NCBI GenBank assembly: GCA_947498705.1
Contig: CANMLW010000001.1
Location: 310,001-374,000 of the forward strand
DNA: 64,000 nt
Source of the DNA: an uncultured Aquimarina sp.
Lineage (GTDB): Bacteria; Bacteroidota; Bacteroidia; Flavobacteriales; Flavobacteriaceae
Direction of reading: 5' to 3'
Part shown: positions 17,251 to 27,135 of the stretch, piece by piece
Numbering within the stretch: position 1 is the stretch's first letter
Layout: every line of letters starts with the position of its first letter
The notes under the pieces: model-generated
Databases searched by the model: none
Seen by the model: only the letters and a program-made list of their open reading frames with translations
Told to the model about the DNA's origin: nothing
Position numbers and translations under genes: made by a program

Positions 17251-17950
17251 TTCTTTCTAGTCCTATAGCAATTTTTCTTCTAAACCAGTTGGCTACTTTT
17301 TCCTGGTTTCGAATTTCTTCATCAAACTGCTCAATAATATCAGGGTGATACCTTGCGGTTGTTTTTGCAGCCCATCCTATACCTTGTCTGATCTCCTTAT
17401 CTTTACTATTTGCCTTAGACATCAAAATCATAAACAAAGAAGATACATTTTGTCTATCTAATCCTTTTCTAACCGCATAATGCACTCCGGCACCCAAAGA
17501 GCGTACGACCCATCTTTTTGGATGGGTAGAAAGTTTTTGTATTTCGGGGATGGTTTTAGTAGGGTAGTGCAGCATTGCATAGCCATAAAGTCTTTCGCCT
17601 ATGATATCACATACATACCAAATAGTAGCTTTCGAGGTATATTCGGTAGCCTTGTCAATAGATTCCTGGAAATGATTTTCGAGTCTATTCTGTAGCATGA
17701 TACCGAGAATAACATTACCGCCTTCTGTCTTTAAAGCTTCTATCTTATCACACAACAAAATTTGCTCACTTTCTTTTATGGTTTGCGACAGTTCATGTGC
17801 GCAAAATTCTAGTAATGGGAATTTTACTTTTCTATTTAGTATTTGATTGCTAAGTGTTAATACGCATGCAGATACTCCATTTTCCTGATAAGCCGAAATA
17901 CAACTACGCAGGTATTCTTTAACTTCAGATTTTCTGGTAACTACATTCAT
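17228..17950 (-). CDS. AlkD-like HEAT-repeat protein (DNA alkylation repair family)
   Basis: 240 residues from the ATG at 17950; a longer frame to 17995 exists but lacks conservation-like features. All-helical HEAT-type repeats throughout. Residues that in Bacillus AlkD line the glycosylase site have counterparts: a W-x3-D pair at W111/D115 (TIWYVCD) and W193 in RQGIGWAAKT. AlkD removes N3- and N7-alkylated bases without base flipping. The last codons overlap the radical SAM gene. Family confidence is moderate; activity is inferred from the retained residues. Confidence 0.7.
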   Translation of the reverse strand: MNVVTRKSEVKEYLRSCISAYQENGVSACVLTLSNQILNRKVKFPLLEFCAHELSQTIKESEQILLCDKIEALKTEGGNVILGIMLQNRLENHFQESIDKATEYTSKATIWYVCDIIGERLYGYAMLHYPTKTIPEIQKLSTHPKRWVVRSLGAGVHYAVRKGLDRQNVSSLFMILMSKANSKDKEIRQGIGWAAKTTARYHPDIIEQFDEEIRNQEKVANWFRRKIAIGLERNEYDKRN

Positions 17951-18062
17951 GTATAATGTGATAATTTTGTTGTGGTTAATCATAAAGATATACATCAGAG
18001 CAAGACCAATCTAAATGAATCAGTTGTTTTTTAACTAGCTAGTAAAATTTCAAAATCAGCTA

Positions 18063-21000
18063 TTACTTTTCTTTTTTCTTTCCCAATGATACCTTGTAGT
18101 CATCTATGCTCCCTTTGATCTTTAGATTAAGATACTTTATTTTTTCATTAGGATCTACTTCTACTATCTCATCTTCTTGTGGTTCACCGCTAATACTATC
18201 CTTCTTTTTTCCAAATAACTTTTGCCATGCAGCTTTTCTTACGGTTTTCCAGGGAATACGCACATAATAATCAATATTTTGATCGTTATCATGGGTGCCT
18301 GACAATTCTATATGCCCCAAAGTAGATTCGATCCTCATTGCAGGAATAGTAATCTTACCTTTCTTTATATCCAAGCTATTTTGTAAAGTATCAAACCGAA
18401 TGTTTTGCAGGTTTTTATCGCCCATATAGTCCGAAAGTGCTTGCATTGGGTCATAATTTTTTAATCTTCCATTTAGTACTTTTACATCCATTTCTATGGT
18501 AGATTGATCCAGATCTGGTACCATATCCGGATATACTCTAATCTTACCTTTAATTCTAGAGGTAAGTTTTCCTTGTAAATTTTCTGAAACGAGATGATCT
18601 TGCCCAAAATTTTCGAATTTGAATAACAGTTTATCCAGATCAACATTATTCATCACCAAATCCGGCTGCATGTAGATATGTTTTGGATCACTACCATTGA
18701 AATATCCATTTAATCGAATATTCCCTCCTGCAGCGTTCATATGTAACGTATCTATATAAATGTAATGATCGGGAGTTGTTCTTAAATCTGCTATGATATT
18801 TTGAAGATCTATTCTATGGTATATAAAGTGAGCGATATCTGCTTTAAACTGCATATCGGTAAATGGCAACTCGTATAAATTGAAGGCTTCTGCATGTTCC
18901 TGAACATCTGCAGTTTTTGAAGTAACACCTGCAGCAGGTTTTGGTGGACTTAAATCAAAATTGAAAAGCGCGTCAAAGTCAATATAGTTAGCCTTTACTG
19001 CCAGGTAATTATCTCTTTTCTTTATTTCTGGATCTTTTCCTAAATAGTAGTTTAAATCAAAATTAAAGTTAGTGTTTCCTATTTCTCCATGAAAGTCTTT
19101 TATAACAATATGCTGGTCTTCATAATGTATATTTCCTCTAAAATCATGAAAGCGAAGCGGATGCAATTCCATTTTTGTATCTAACTTATCTAAAGCCAAA
19201 TCGATAGAGTGTAAAGCAGAATCTTTATAATGCATACTAGAAGCAAAATGTAATGCTAAATCATCAAAAATTTCGTGCCTGTATTCTTTTGGAACATAAT
19301 TCTCTCCCTTATATGAAAAGACATCTTCTAGTCGTAATTTTTTAGAAGTAATATTGATATCCAAATCTACATCTCCGTTAAGTTCGGGTTGCATCCAAAA
19401 AGCATAATCATGTATTAAACCGTCAAAATGAAAATCACTATCATCTATATACCCCGTAAAATCTACTATTTTTAAGTCTTTGTCATCTATTAATACATCG
19501 GCATGAAAATCATGTAGTTTATGCGGATAATGTTTTAGGTCTGCATACAAGCTATCGATAAAAAATTCACCTTTTGGTAAATAGGCAGATTCTGTAAAAT
19601 CTTTTGCAGAAGCTTTAAAAGAAAGCCCCAGGCTTAAATCTTTTATTTGCTCGTCGAAACCAGTTTTGGTAGTATCTTGTTTTGAAAAACGGGTTAGTTC
19701 GGCAATATCTAAGTATTTGGAAGCAATATCCAAATGTGTTTCTACTGGTATGTTGGTATGATGTATAACGGCAGGTAAATCTGAAAGAAAACCGCTTATC
19801 GATAGATCCGATTTTCCTAGTAATAATTCAAACTGTTTCAGGGTAGCTTCTTTACCATTCATGACTAAATGTACATTTAGATCGTGTAGGGGCGCAGGGA
19901 GCTTTTCGGCGACTAAACTCAAGTCTTTTACAATCAATTCTGCAAAGTAGGCTTGATTGAGTTTTTGTAAGGCCACTTCAGGGTTGTTAATATCAATAAT
20001 ATCGTGAAAATTCATTTTGAGCGAAACTTGTCCAGAGGCCTCTTGTACTTGCTCCAGTTCTAAAAACTCTGCAATAAAATCGAGGTTAAAATTTGAGTCT
20101 ATTTGCATATCTACTTCTGGAGATTCAAAATTCTTCACAAAAACAGCGCCTTTAAATTCCCCCTTTTCCAAAGATGCAGTCATATCGGTTAGAGAAAACT
20201 CCATAGTACTAGCATCTCTATTTTCTCCATTAGTAAAATGACCATTAAAACCCATATTATCTATCCTTTTCTCTCTTGCCGTATTTTCTAGAAAGGCTTT
20301 TCCCGCCCCAAATTTTGCATTGATAAACGGTCTATTTCCTTTATTGGCAGGCCCTTGGATACTGGCATTAAAATAGATTTCACCTGCATTTTTGTATTTT
20401 TCTAATACGGGTATTACATCTGCGGGAGCAAATGCGATGAGCATATCAAAATTAGGTTTGGTCCCTTTTATAGAAAGGTCAAGATCTACATCATTTTTGG
20501 TGTCTATAGAACCTTCTAACTCAAAATCTCCATTTTCCATGGCGATACCCGAGGGAGATATATCCAGAATACCAGTGTATTCATTAAATACCAGGTCGGT
20601 ATGAATTTCAAAATGTTTTTTACGGATAAAAGTAGTGTCTCCGTCTTTGATTACATTTAACTCAAGATCGGTATCGATATGACCTGCAATAACACTATCT
20701 TTTTGGCTAAAACCACCTTTACCTGTATAGATAAATTTTTCTACATCTGTATTGGTAGCTTCATCTAAGGTATGTATATCCAGGTTTTTGAGTTTAATTT
20801 TTTTGAGATGAATATTGGTAGCCGGAGTTTCTGTTTCAGAAGTGCTTGCTAAAGAGTTTTGAATATTCGTTGTATTATTTTCGTGGATAACAATATTAAA
20901 AACACCCTCTTCAACAAATAAAGATTGGATATCATAATTGCCACCTAACATATCCCATAGGTTAAAACCTATGTATATGTCTTTCACATCCATGATGATG

Positions 21001-21257
21001 GGAGCATTGTTTTCTTTTGTTTCAAAAATTTGCACATTATACACCTTGATAGAGATGTACGGAAAGTTACCAAAAAGAGATAATTTACTTTCGCCAATAC
21101 GAATCAGCCCTTTGTGTTCTTCGTTTAGTTTTGCGATTTCTCCTTTAATAATTTCAGATTGGTTACTCTGAATGTATAGCATTAAGGAGCTTACTAATAC
21201 AGCTGGAACTAAAATTAGTATCAATAAAATTCGTTTCCAGAATTTTTTAATCTTCAA
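18063..21257 (-). CDS. AsmA family protein
   Basis: 1064 residues with one N-terminal membrane anchor (about 9-28), then a long run of repeated beta segments typical of AsmA/TamB/YhdP bridge proteins (IRIGESKLSLFGNFPYISIKVYNVQ near the start is the AsmA N-terminal domain). The C-terminal part (IESTLGHIELSGTHDN...YYVRIPW) matches the AsmA C-terminal domain. These proteins sit in the inner membrane, span the periplasm and are implicated in phospholipid transfer to the outer membrane. It is a single gene, transcribed alone. Confidence 0.88.
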   Translation of the reverse strand: MKIKKFWKRILLILILVPAVLVSSLMLYIQSNQSEIIKGEIAKLNEEHKGLIRIGESKLSLFGNFPYISIKVYNVQIFETKENNAPIIMDVKDIYIGFNLWDMLGGNYDIQSLFVEEGVFNIVIHENNTTNIQNSLASTSETETPATNIHLKKIKLKNLDIHTLDEATNTDVEKFIYTGKGGFSQKDSVIAGHIDTDLELNVIKDGDTTFIRKKHFEIHTDLVFNEYTGILDISPSGIAMENGDFELEGSIDTKNDVDLDLSIKGTKPNFDMLIAFAPADVIPVLEKYKNAGEIYFNASIQGPANKGNRPFINAKFGAGKAFLENTAREKRIDNMGFNGHFTNGENRDASTMEFSLTDMTASLEKGEFKGAVFVKNFESPEVDMQIDSNFNLDFIAEFLELEQVQEASGQVSLKMNFHDIIDINNPEVALQKLNQAYFAELIVKDLSLVAEKLPAPLHDLNVHLVMNGKEATLKQFELLLGKSDLSISGFLSDLPAVIHHTNIPVETHLDIASKYLDIAELTRFSKQDTTKTGFDEQIKDLSLGLSFKASAKDFTESAYLPKGEFFIDSLYADLKHYPHKLHDFHADVLIDDKDLKIVDFTGYIDDSDFHFDGLIHDYAFWMQPELNGDVDLDINITSKKLRLEDVFSYKGENYVPKEYRHEIFDDLALHFASSMHYKDSALHSIDLALDKLDTKMELHPLRFHDFRGNIHYEDQHIVIKDFHGEIGNTNFNFDLNYYLGKDPEIKKRDNYLAVKANYIDFDALFNFDLSPPKPAAGVTSKTADVQEHAEAFNLYELPFTDMQFKADIAHFIYHRIDLQNIIADLRTTPDHYIYIDTLHMNAAGGNIRLNGYFNGSDPKHIYMQPDLVMNNVDLDKLLFKFENFGQDHLVSENLQGKLTSRIKGKIRVYPDMVPDLDQSTIEMDVKVLNGRLKNYDPMQALSDYMGDKNLQNIRFDTLQNSLDIKKGKITIPAMRIESTLGHIELSGTHDNDQNIDYYVRIPWKTVRKAAWQKLFGKKKDSISGEPQEDEIVEVDPNEKIKYLNLKIKGSIDDYKVSLGKKKEK

Positions 21258-21503
21258 AGCAAAGGCCTTTAGAGTTAGTAAAGATGTTTGACTTTAAAAG
21301 TAATGAATTCGTATGAATAAGCCATAATAATTAGGTTAATACCTCTATATATAATTACATAACGATTTCATCTGATTTTTGAAAAAATAATAAATATTGA
21401 TAGATGAAAAACCTTAGTTAGTAGATTACTTGGTTGTTGTATTGCTAAGATTATTACTGCTTATGGGCAAGATTGTGTATTATTCTTTTGTATCATCAAA
21501 ATT

Positions 21504-22379
21504 TCACAAAAAATACTTTTTCCGAAAATCTAAAGGTGTCATACCTGTTTTTGACTTAAAATATTTTGAAAAATAGGCATAGTCAGAGAATTCGAGTGTA
21601 TATGCGATATTTGATAAATCGTCTTGAGAATGTACAATCAATCTTTTTGCTTCTAGGATTACCCTTTCAGAAATTAATTGACTTGTAGTTTTATTAATTG
21701 TTTTTTTTACTACTCTGTTAAGATGTTTGGTGGTTATATTTAATTTATATGCATAAAACTTTGGGAATTTCTCTTTATAGAAATGGGTGTTTATCAAATT
21801 TTCTAATGTTTCTAGTATGTTAGTATAATTAGAAGAATTAAGTTTTTTTAAGTTGATATTTACTGTATAAGCTCTTGTTAATTTTATATAAATACTGTTT
21901 AGCGAGTTTACTATTTTTAACTCTTTTAGAAGATTATTTTGTAAATATTCTGTATAGGCTTCCTGAAATTTTAGATTTAATTCGTAGAGCTGTTTGGAGG
22001 CTAATTCTAATACAGGAGGGTTTTGATATGAATAAAAAAATGGAAATGAATGTAGTTTATGCTCTAAAAACTTTAGTTCATAAAATTCTAGAGAATGGAA
22101 AAAGATAAATCCTTCGGGTTGTGTTTCAAATTTCCAAAAATGTGTTTGCCCTGGTTTTAGAAAGAATACCTTACCCGGTGTTATACTATAAGAATTAAAA
22201 TCAATTTCATGTATACCTGTGCCTTCAGTAAAGAGTACACAGAGATAGAAATTATGACTATGAGGTTTGTCGATTAAATTCTTGTTGAGTTGTATATGAT
22301 TCGAAAAAGAATTAATGTACACATCGTTGAGCGATACAGATTCATTAAATTGACTAATATTTAGAACAGGGATTTTCAT
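21504..22379 (-). CDS. AraC family transcriptional regulator
   Basis: 291 residues: an N-terminal cupin-like domain (LFTEGTGIHEIDFNSYSITPGKVFFLKPGQTH) and a C-terminal double helix-turn-helix ending LEFSDYAYFSKYFKSKTGMTPLDFRK, the AraC signature. It is transcribed away from the DUF983 gene with 93 bases between start codons, so it may control that gene and itself. The effector is unknown. Confidence 0.9.
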   Translation of the reverse strand: MKIPVLNISQFNESVSLNDVYINSFSNHIQLNKNLIDKPHSHNFYLCVLFTEGTGIHEIDFNSYSITPGKVFFLKPGQTHFWKFETQPEGFIFFHSLEFYELKFLEHKLHSFPFFYSYQNPPVLELASKQLYELNLKFQEAYTEYLQNNLLKELKIVNSLNSIYIKLTRAYTVNINLKKLNSSNYTNILETLENLINTHFYKEKFPKFYAYKLNITTKHLNRVVKKTINKTTSQLISERVILEAKRLIVHSQDDLSNIAYTLEFSDYAYFSKYFKSKTGMTPLDFRKKYFL

Positions 22380-22443
22380 AAAAATGTCCTAAAAGTACAA
22401 AAAATGGTGTATATTTTACAGTAATAAAAGTAATTTTAGGTCT

Positions 22444-22451
22444 TAATTTTG
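22444..22451 (+). promoter_or_regulatory. Candidate Bacteroidota -7 box (TAATTTTG)
   Basis: TAATTTTG fits TAnnTTTG and lies 21 bases before the DUF983 start codon. No clear TTG -33 element is seen 17-23 bases upstream, so it is a weak call. The divergent spacer also carries CCTAAAA (22389-22395) and TTTTAGG (22434-22440), a loose inverted repeat. Confidence 0.3.
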
Positions 22452-22472
22452 CAGTATAATAAGTCCTATGTT

Positions 22473-22829
22473 ATGAGTAGAGTTATTGATACTATGAAGT
22501 GTAAGTGCCCGAAATGCAAAAAAGGAAATATTTTTAATAATAAGGGAAATATCTTATTGTTGAAGATTCCCACAATGAACGATAGATGCCCAGTATGCAA
22601 CTATAAATTTGAGCGAGAAACGGGTTTCTTTTTTGGGGCTATGTTTGTGAGTTATGGACTTGCTGTGGCACAAATGATAATAAGTCTTGTGGTGTTTTGG
22701 TATTTTATTGATTTATCACCTCTAAGAGTTTTTACTATTATTGCTCTGATAGCTTTTTTATTGAGTACGGTCAATTTTAAATTGTCAAGGTCTATTTGGA
22801 TACATTTCTTTTATAAAGATACGATTTGA
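22473..22829 (+). CDS. DUF983 family zinc-ribbon membrane protein
   Basis: 118 residues from the ATG at 22473 (a TTG at 22449 is also in frame). Two knuckles, CPKCKKG and CPVCNYKF, form a zinc ribbon at the N-terminus; two transmembrane helices follow (about residues 55-75 and 80-100). DUF983 proteins are common in Bacteroidota and alphaproteobacteria, often near cytochrome oxidase genes, but function is not established. It stands alone, divergent from an AraC regulator. Confidence 0.8.
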   Translation: MSRVIDTMKCKCPKCKKGNIFNNKGNILLLKIPTMNDRCPVCNYKFERETGFFFGAMFVSYGLAVAQMIISLVVFWYFIDLSPLRVFTIIALIAFLLSTVNFKLSRSIWIHFFYKDTI

Positions 22830-22831
22830 AA

Positions 22832-22990
22832 TCAGTTTTTGATTTTTTCGAATTCATTATAATCATAATAAAAAGCCAGGTATGATTTGGAGAATTTTCC
22901 GTAACCATCTTGAATAATTTCTTCCTATCTATTATTGACCAATTTTTTAAGTCGATATTTTTCGCTCAAATTATCATTATCGATTCATAT
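22832..22990 (-). pseudogene. Small gene fossil with in-frame stop
   Basis: Reading the - strand, a frame with clear protein composition (NLSEKYRLKKLVNNR, one TAG, then EEIIQDGYGKFSKSYLAFY and YDYNEFEKIKN before a TGA) fills most of this gap. No start codon is present in frame. It is probably the tail of a lost gene, but it is short and could be chance. Confidence 0.35.
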
Positions 22991-23015
22991 ATAAGTAGTT
23001 GTGTATGAATCAATT

Positions 23016-25019
23016 TCATTTTAATCCACTAAGGATATATTCATAAATTGGGTCTTTAGGTTTTTCTGAAGAACGCTCAAAACTTTTAGTCACAAACTTG
23101 GGGCTCTTTATCATATCCCGGTCAATCATTTCTTCTATGGTATCATAGTATTTTAATGAAGCTTTACCAACTAAAAGAGGTAACATACTTTTGCCACTTT
23201 TCCAATGTTTAAGGGCTTGAATGAATCCACTTAAATACAAATAATCCTTGGTAAAACCACCACCTCTAAATACTCTTGTAACTATAGTGAAAGCTTCATT
23301 TGTATTCAATAAGAGGTGTTGTGTTAAATAGTTGAAACATTCGATGAAATTAGCACCGTTGCACATCATGTCTGCAATAATGACTCTCATAGCAAGTTTT
23401 TTCAAACGGGCGAGTGTTAGGTTTCCACTTAAATACTCTGCTAGTATCGCAATTCCTTCCTGAGTTAATGTATTTACAGGTAAACCGATGTTAAATATTT
23501 TTAGATCCTGATTCTTAGAGTTCTGTGTGGTAACCATATGAACCCCTATTTCATGCTCAATAAGTGCATTGGCCTCTTTTAATGAGAATTTTGCATCTGG
23601 ACGAATAAGAATAGTATTTTTAGAGTTAAGCACCATAACTTGCGAAATCACCCGATTACTTAGTTCAATTTTACAATCAATAGTATAGTTCTTTAACCCA
23701 TCTTTAAAAAGGGACATCGCTTCTGTAGAATCTATATTAGGGACTCTTTTGGGTTCTGATAGAATAGGAGGAAGGTGAAGAATGTAATTAGCATTCAGAA
23801 TATCTTTTCTGCTTGGTCTTCCAAAATAGCGTAAGGAGTTATATTGAAACTTCTTGGTGTTTAAAGAGGCTAGAAGGTCAATTTTATCAAAGTAACTACT
23901 AATAACATCTTCATACAAATTTCTGATCGATACATCTGAAATTTGATAGGTTGGAAGCGCACTTAACTCCTGCTTAAGTTTATACGGATCTATACGAATC
24001 GGAGCATATTTGAATGATGGTAGTTTTGTGAATTTGCTTCGAATAAAACTTCTTTTTACTACATCTATATTTATAGGGTTAACATAGGCTAGCAACTCAA
24101 ATCCCTTAAGAAGGCGGAAGAGTTTTGTATCAATTTTCTTAAGTTCTTTATCTTCTTTTTTGTCAAGTAAATGGGCAGATTTAACAGGATTCCAATTGGT
24201 TACTTCAGTGCTGAAATATAAAGCATTATTTAATATAGCTTCTTTAAAAGACTGTTTTAGTCGTGTAATGATCTCAGGAAATTCTTCACCACTATTTTCA
24301 TTACAATAGACTTTTTTGATCTCGGTAGCCAGTACTAGTGTATTAGGACAGTTTTCGGTAATAAATTGCAAACAATATCCTCTGCCAAAAAACACGTCAT
24401 TGATGTTAGCCTGAGTTTGAATTTCAGGGAGTTGAATGGCCTGAAGTTCATTTTGCCAATGATGAATAAATTTCTCGTAGCGATGTTGGTCAATATTTTC
24501 GGTTCCAATATTAAATAGCGGAATGTCTCTTTCCCATCTTGATGTATTGTATGAATGGATGTCATAAATTATACTAGCACCAAATTGCTCATTTAGCTTT
24601 TGGATTAGAGCTTTTACAACCTTATAAAAGTTGCTATGTTTTTTCTTGCTTTGTTGTATTTCTTTAGAGCTTAGTTTAGTCTTCCATACCTTTTTTTCCC
24701 ATGCGATTTGATGAATACATTCTTCTGGATTACGGTTGAGGTCATACTCATAACGAGAGTCGTGGCCAATCAAAGTGATTGGAAGAGAATCTATAAAATT
24801 ACCCGTGTGTGGGTCCTCTTCTTGCCACCGCTCAAACTCATCTACAGCGATTTTAGATTTGAGTTCATTTCTCAATGTACCACCATCATGAATCGCCATA
24901 CAGACATAGGGAACATATCTATTAATCTTTATTCCAAAAGATCCATCATTTTCCTCTGCTTCAAAAGTTTCTCCCTTTCGAATGAGCTTAATAATATCTT
25001 CAATTTTGAGTTTCAGCAT
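23016..25019 (-). CDS. N-formylglutamate-amidohydrolase-like / DUF1704 (MATCAP-type) fusion
   Basis: 667 residues, two domains. The N-terminal part (about 30-270) has N-formylglutamate amidohydrolase-type motifs: AIHDGG at 42-47, GHDSRYEYDLNR at 85-96 and YDIHSYN at 152-158. The C-terminal part (about 300-650) is DUF1704, with the metalloprotease-like HEIGVH at 489-494 (HExxxH) and the family's QEGIA motif at 520-524; E521 or E528 may be the third metal ligand. The same DUF in eukaryotes is MATCAP, a tubulin carboxypeptidase. Both domains therefore look like metal-dependent amide or peptide hydrolases. The gene starts inside the last codons of the ATP-grasp gene (20-base overlap), so the products act together. 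Confidence 0.88.
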   Translation of the reverse strand: MLKLKIEDIIKLIRKGETFEAEENDGSFGIKINRYVPYVCMAIHDGGTLRNELKSKIAVDEFERWQEEDPHTGNFIDSLPITLIGHDSRYEYDLNRNPEECIHQIAWEKKVWKTKLSSKEIQQSKKKHSNFYKVVKALIQKLNEQFGASIIYDIHSYNTSRWERDIPLFNIGTENIDQHRYEKFIHHWQNELQAIQLPEIQTQANINDVFFGRGYCLQFITENCPNTLVLATEIKKVYCNENSGEEFPEIITRLKQSFKEAILNNALYFSTEVTNWNPVKSAHLLDKKEDKELKKIDTKLFRLLKGFELLAYVNPINIDVVKRSFIRSKFTKLPSFKYAPIRIDPYKLKQELSALPTYQISDVSIRNLYEDVISSYFDKIDLLASLNTKKFQYNSLRYFGRPSRKDILNANYILHLPPILSEPKRVPNIDSTEAMSLFKDGLKNYTIDCKIELSNRVISQVMVLNSKNTILIRPDAKFSLKEANALIEHEIGVHMVTTQNSKNQDLKIFNIGLPVNTLTQEGIAILAEYLSGNLTLARLKKLAMRVIIADMMCNGANFIECFNYLTQHLLLNTNEAFTIVTRVFRGGGFTKDYLYLSGFIQALKHWKSGKSMLPLLVGKASLKYYDTIEEMIDRDMIKSPKFVTKSFERSSEKPKDPIYEYILSGLK

Positions 25020-26040
25020 TTTCTAATAATATCTCTGGTCTAAAATCCAGTTTTAATTTGTTTCTTTCTTTAACAACCGTTTCAAGGTAGGTCAAAATTT
25101 TCTCCTGGACTTTTACCTTGTTAAGCTTGTTGATATCTGTTATAGTACCTGGACTTATAACGTTGACCTCGACTAATTTACCATTGATGATGTCTAGTCC
25201 TGCAAAATAAATTCCATCACGTACAAGTTTTTCTCCAATTTTGGTACAGAGAAGTTTATCCTTTTTTGTAAGCTTATATTTTTCTACCGTTCCACCTACA
25301 GAGATATTGGACCTGACATCTCCTTTTGTAGGCCTTCTTCTAAGTGCTCCTATGGGTTTTCCGTTAAGCATGAGTACACGAACATCACCTTCTTCTGCAC
25401 CTTCTATAAATTCTTGTAGAATCACATAGTTGGATTGCCCTTTCTCTCTATTAATATAGAAATCCAGAAGTGAACGTATGTTTTGCATTGCAGACTTTTC
25501 TATTACAATTACACCGCTTCCTCCATAACCATCCAAGGGTTTCATAATCATCTTTTCCTGATCAGATTCTTCGATAATTCGAAGGAGATAATCAATGTTT
25601 TTTGATACATGCGTCGCAGGAATAAATTCATGATCAGGGTCATAATAAGAGGCGGTATATATTTTGTTATTTGCTTCACGAAGCCCATCGATAGCATTGA
25701 TGATAAAAACATCATCTTTAATAGAATCAAGGAAATTTAAAACCAGGGAATCCAATGGGGGATTGTCGCGCATAAAAATCACATCAAACGTACTGAGTTC
25801 TATCATATCTGATTCGAACTGAACCGTCTTGTGAAAAGATTTCATACTATGGGTTAGCTTTTCTTTAAGTTTGATTTTTTTACAAAAGCTAAGGGTAATA
25901 CTATTTCGAATAGTCAGGCTGGACGGCTGCGTAATGCTAACTTCGTGTCCTCTTTTTACGGACTCATGGATAATCCTAAGGGTAGAATCCTGGGTGGGAT
26001 TTACTTTTTTCCACGGATACATTATGAAGCATATTTTCAT
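25000..26040 (-). CDS. ATP-grasp ligase, glutathione-synthetase-like
   Basis: 346 residues with the three parts of an ATP-grasp fold. Visible motifs: MRDNPPLDS near residue 90, MIMKPLDGYGGSGV near 155-170 (ATP-binding loop), QEFIEGAEEGDVRVLMLNGKPIGALRR near 205-235 and EVNVISPGT near 290-300 (metal-binding Glu/Asn). It matches the glutathione synthetase family, which joins a carboxylate to an amine at ATP cost. A gamma-glutamylcysteine synthetase is not seen beside it, and the partner is a hydrolase fusion, so a peptide product other than glutathione is likely. It leads a two-gene operon. Confidence 0.88.
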   Translation of the reverse strand: MKICFIMYPWKKVNPTQDSTLRIIHESVKRGHEVSITQPSSLTIRNSITLSFCKKIKLKEKLTHSMKSFHKTVQFESDMIELSTFDVIFMRDNPPLDSLVLNFLDSIKDDVFIINAIDGLREANNKIYTASYYDPDHEFIPATHVSKNIDYLLRIIEESDQEKMIMKPLDGYGGSGVIVIEKSAMQNIRSLLDFYINREKGQSNYVILQEFIEGAEEGDVRVLMLNGKPIGALRRRPTKGDVRSNISVGGTVEKYKLTKKDKLLCTKIGEKLVRDGIYFAGLDIINGKLVEVNVISPGTITDINKLNKVKVQEKILTYLETVVKERNKLKLDFRPEILLENAETQN

Positions 26041-26238
26041 AGAATTATGTCTTTATGTAGGCTAAGTTTATTAATAATGTAAACGTCTGGGTATTGAAGA
26101 AGGTCAGAAACCTTTTGAACAAAAACAAAACGTTATACTTTTTAATGTTTTTAAATTAGCCGTTAAAATAATAAAATTTGTGAGTAGACTTTATAAATAC
26201 ATAACTAACTTTTGATATTCTATAAAAAAGTATTGTAT

Positions 26239-26913
26239 TTACATTTTGTTGCGGGCTTGTTCTCTGATTTTACTATAAATTTGACCTTTCCAGAATAGTT
26301 TCTCATCGGGTGTTATTGTATTTTTAAAACTAAAATCAAATACAGCCTTAATAATTCCTTTATCAAATAGTAATTTATCAATTTTGATGGTCCCATTTTC
26401 TAAAGGAAACGTATTTTGTCCTAAATCTCTGATACTATTAAAATCAACCCAAGCAGAACAATAGTTGTTTTCTATTTCTATCATCAATTTACTATGTGTA
26501 GAAACACCTGTTAATGACTCTCCTTTTATTGTTCCTTTTTTCTGTTTTTCAAAGTTGATAAAATTGGTTCCTACATATTCATACATTCTATTTTCTGATT
26601 TTAAAGAATGGGACATATGCGTAGTATCGACTATTTTATAAAATGTTTGTAATGAATCTTTATAAATTCTACCTGATTCATCCTTCATTTGGTATATTTC
26701 TGGAGGACAAATTCCGTCGCAAGTTAATTGTCCGAATTTGTTCTTATAGACACTCTCGGGATAACTCCAATCTTCTTTGAAAGAAAAATCTCCTTCAAGG
26801 TTTTTAACCCATTCAATTTTTATTTTATCAATAGAACCATTTTCTTTTTCAATCGTTTTGAAAGAAATTCCTAGTAAGATCAAAAATACTATGGTTATAA
26901 GTTTAGCTTTCAT
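26239..26913 (-). CDS. Secreted hypothetical protein
   Basis: 224 residues with an N-terminal signal or anchor segment (about 4-18). The mature part is a mixed beta protein with CDGICPPEIY (two cysteines near residues 69-73, possibly a disulfide) and a third Cys near 150. No known family recognised. It is alone, with 198 bases before the ATP-grasp gene and 362 bases after its own start. Confidence 0.6.
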   Translation of the reverse strand: MKAKLITIVFLILLGISFKTIEKENGSIDKIKIEWVKNLEGDFSFKEDWSYPESVYKNKFGQLTCDGICPPEIYQMKDESGRIYKDSLQTFYKIVDTTHMSHSLKSENRMYEYVGTNFINFEKQKKGTIKGESLTGVSTHSKLMIEIENNYCSAWVDFNSIRDLGQNTFPLENGTIKIDKLLFDKGIIKAVFDFSFKNTITPDEKLFWKGQIYSKIREQARNKM

Positions 26914-27135
26914 TTGAGTTATTCAGTATGGCGTTCTTTACATTTTTTCTGAAATCTAACCTGAGGGCATTTCATCATCCAAGCGATTAACCCCTTCCTT
27001 TTGGTTATGTAACTTACTAAAAATAGAACAAACCAAGTAAGTTAGAACCGAGTATTTAATTTTATATGATGTTATAACAGTGATTTACTCAATTAGAAAT
27101 TAGTTCTACTTTGTCATTTTAGGATTTTTATAAAA

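Noticed and set aside
21415..21480. Signal-peptide-like reading (SRLLGCCIAKIITAYGQDC) downstream of the AsmA gene on the + strand
   Set aside because: No in-frame start and it runs into the AraC gene on the other strand; too short to claim as a gene remnant.
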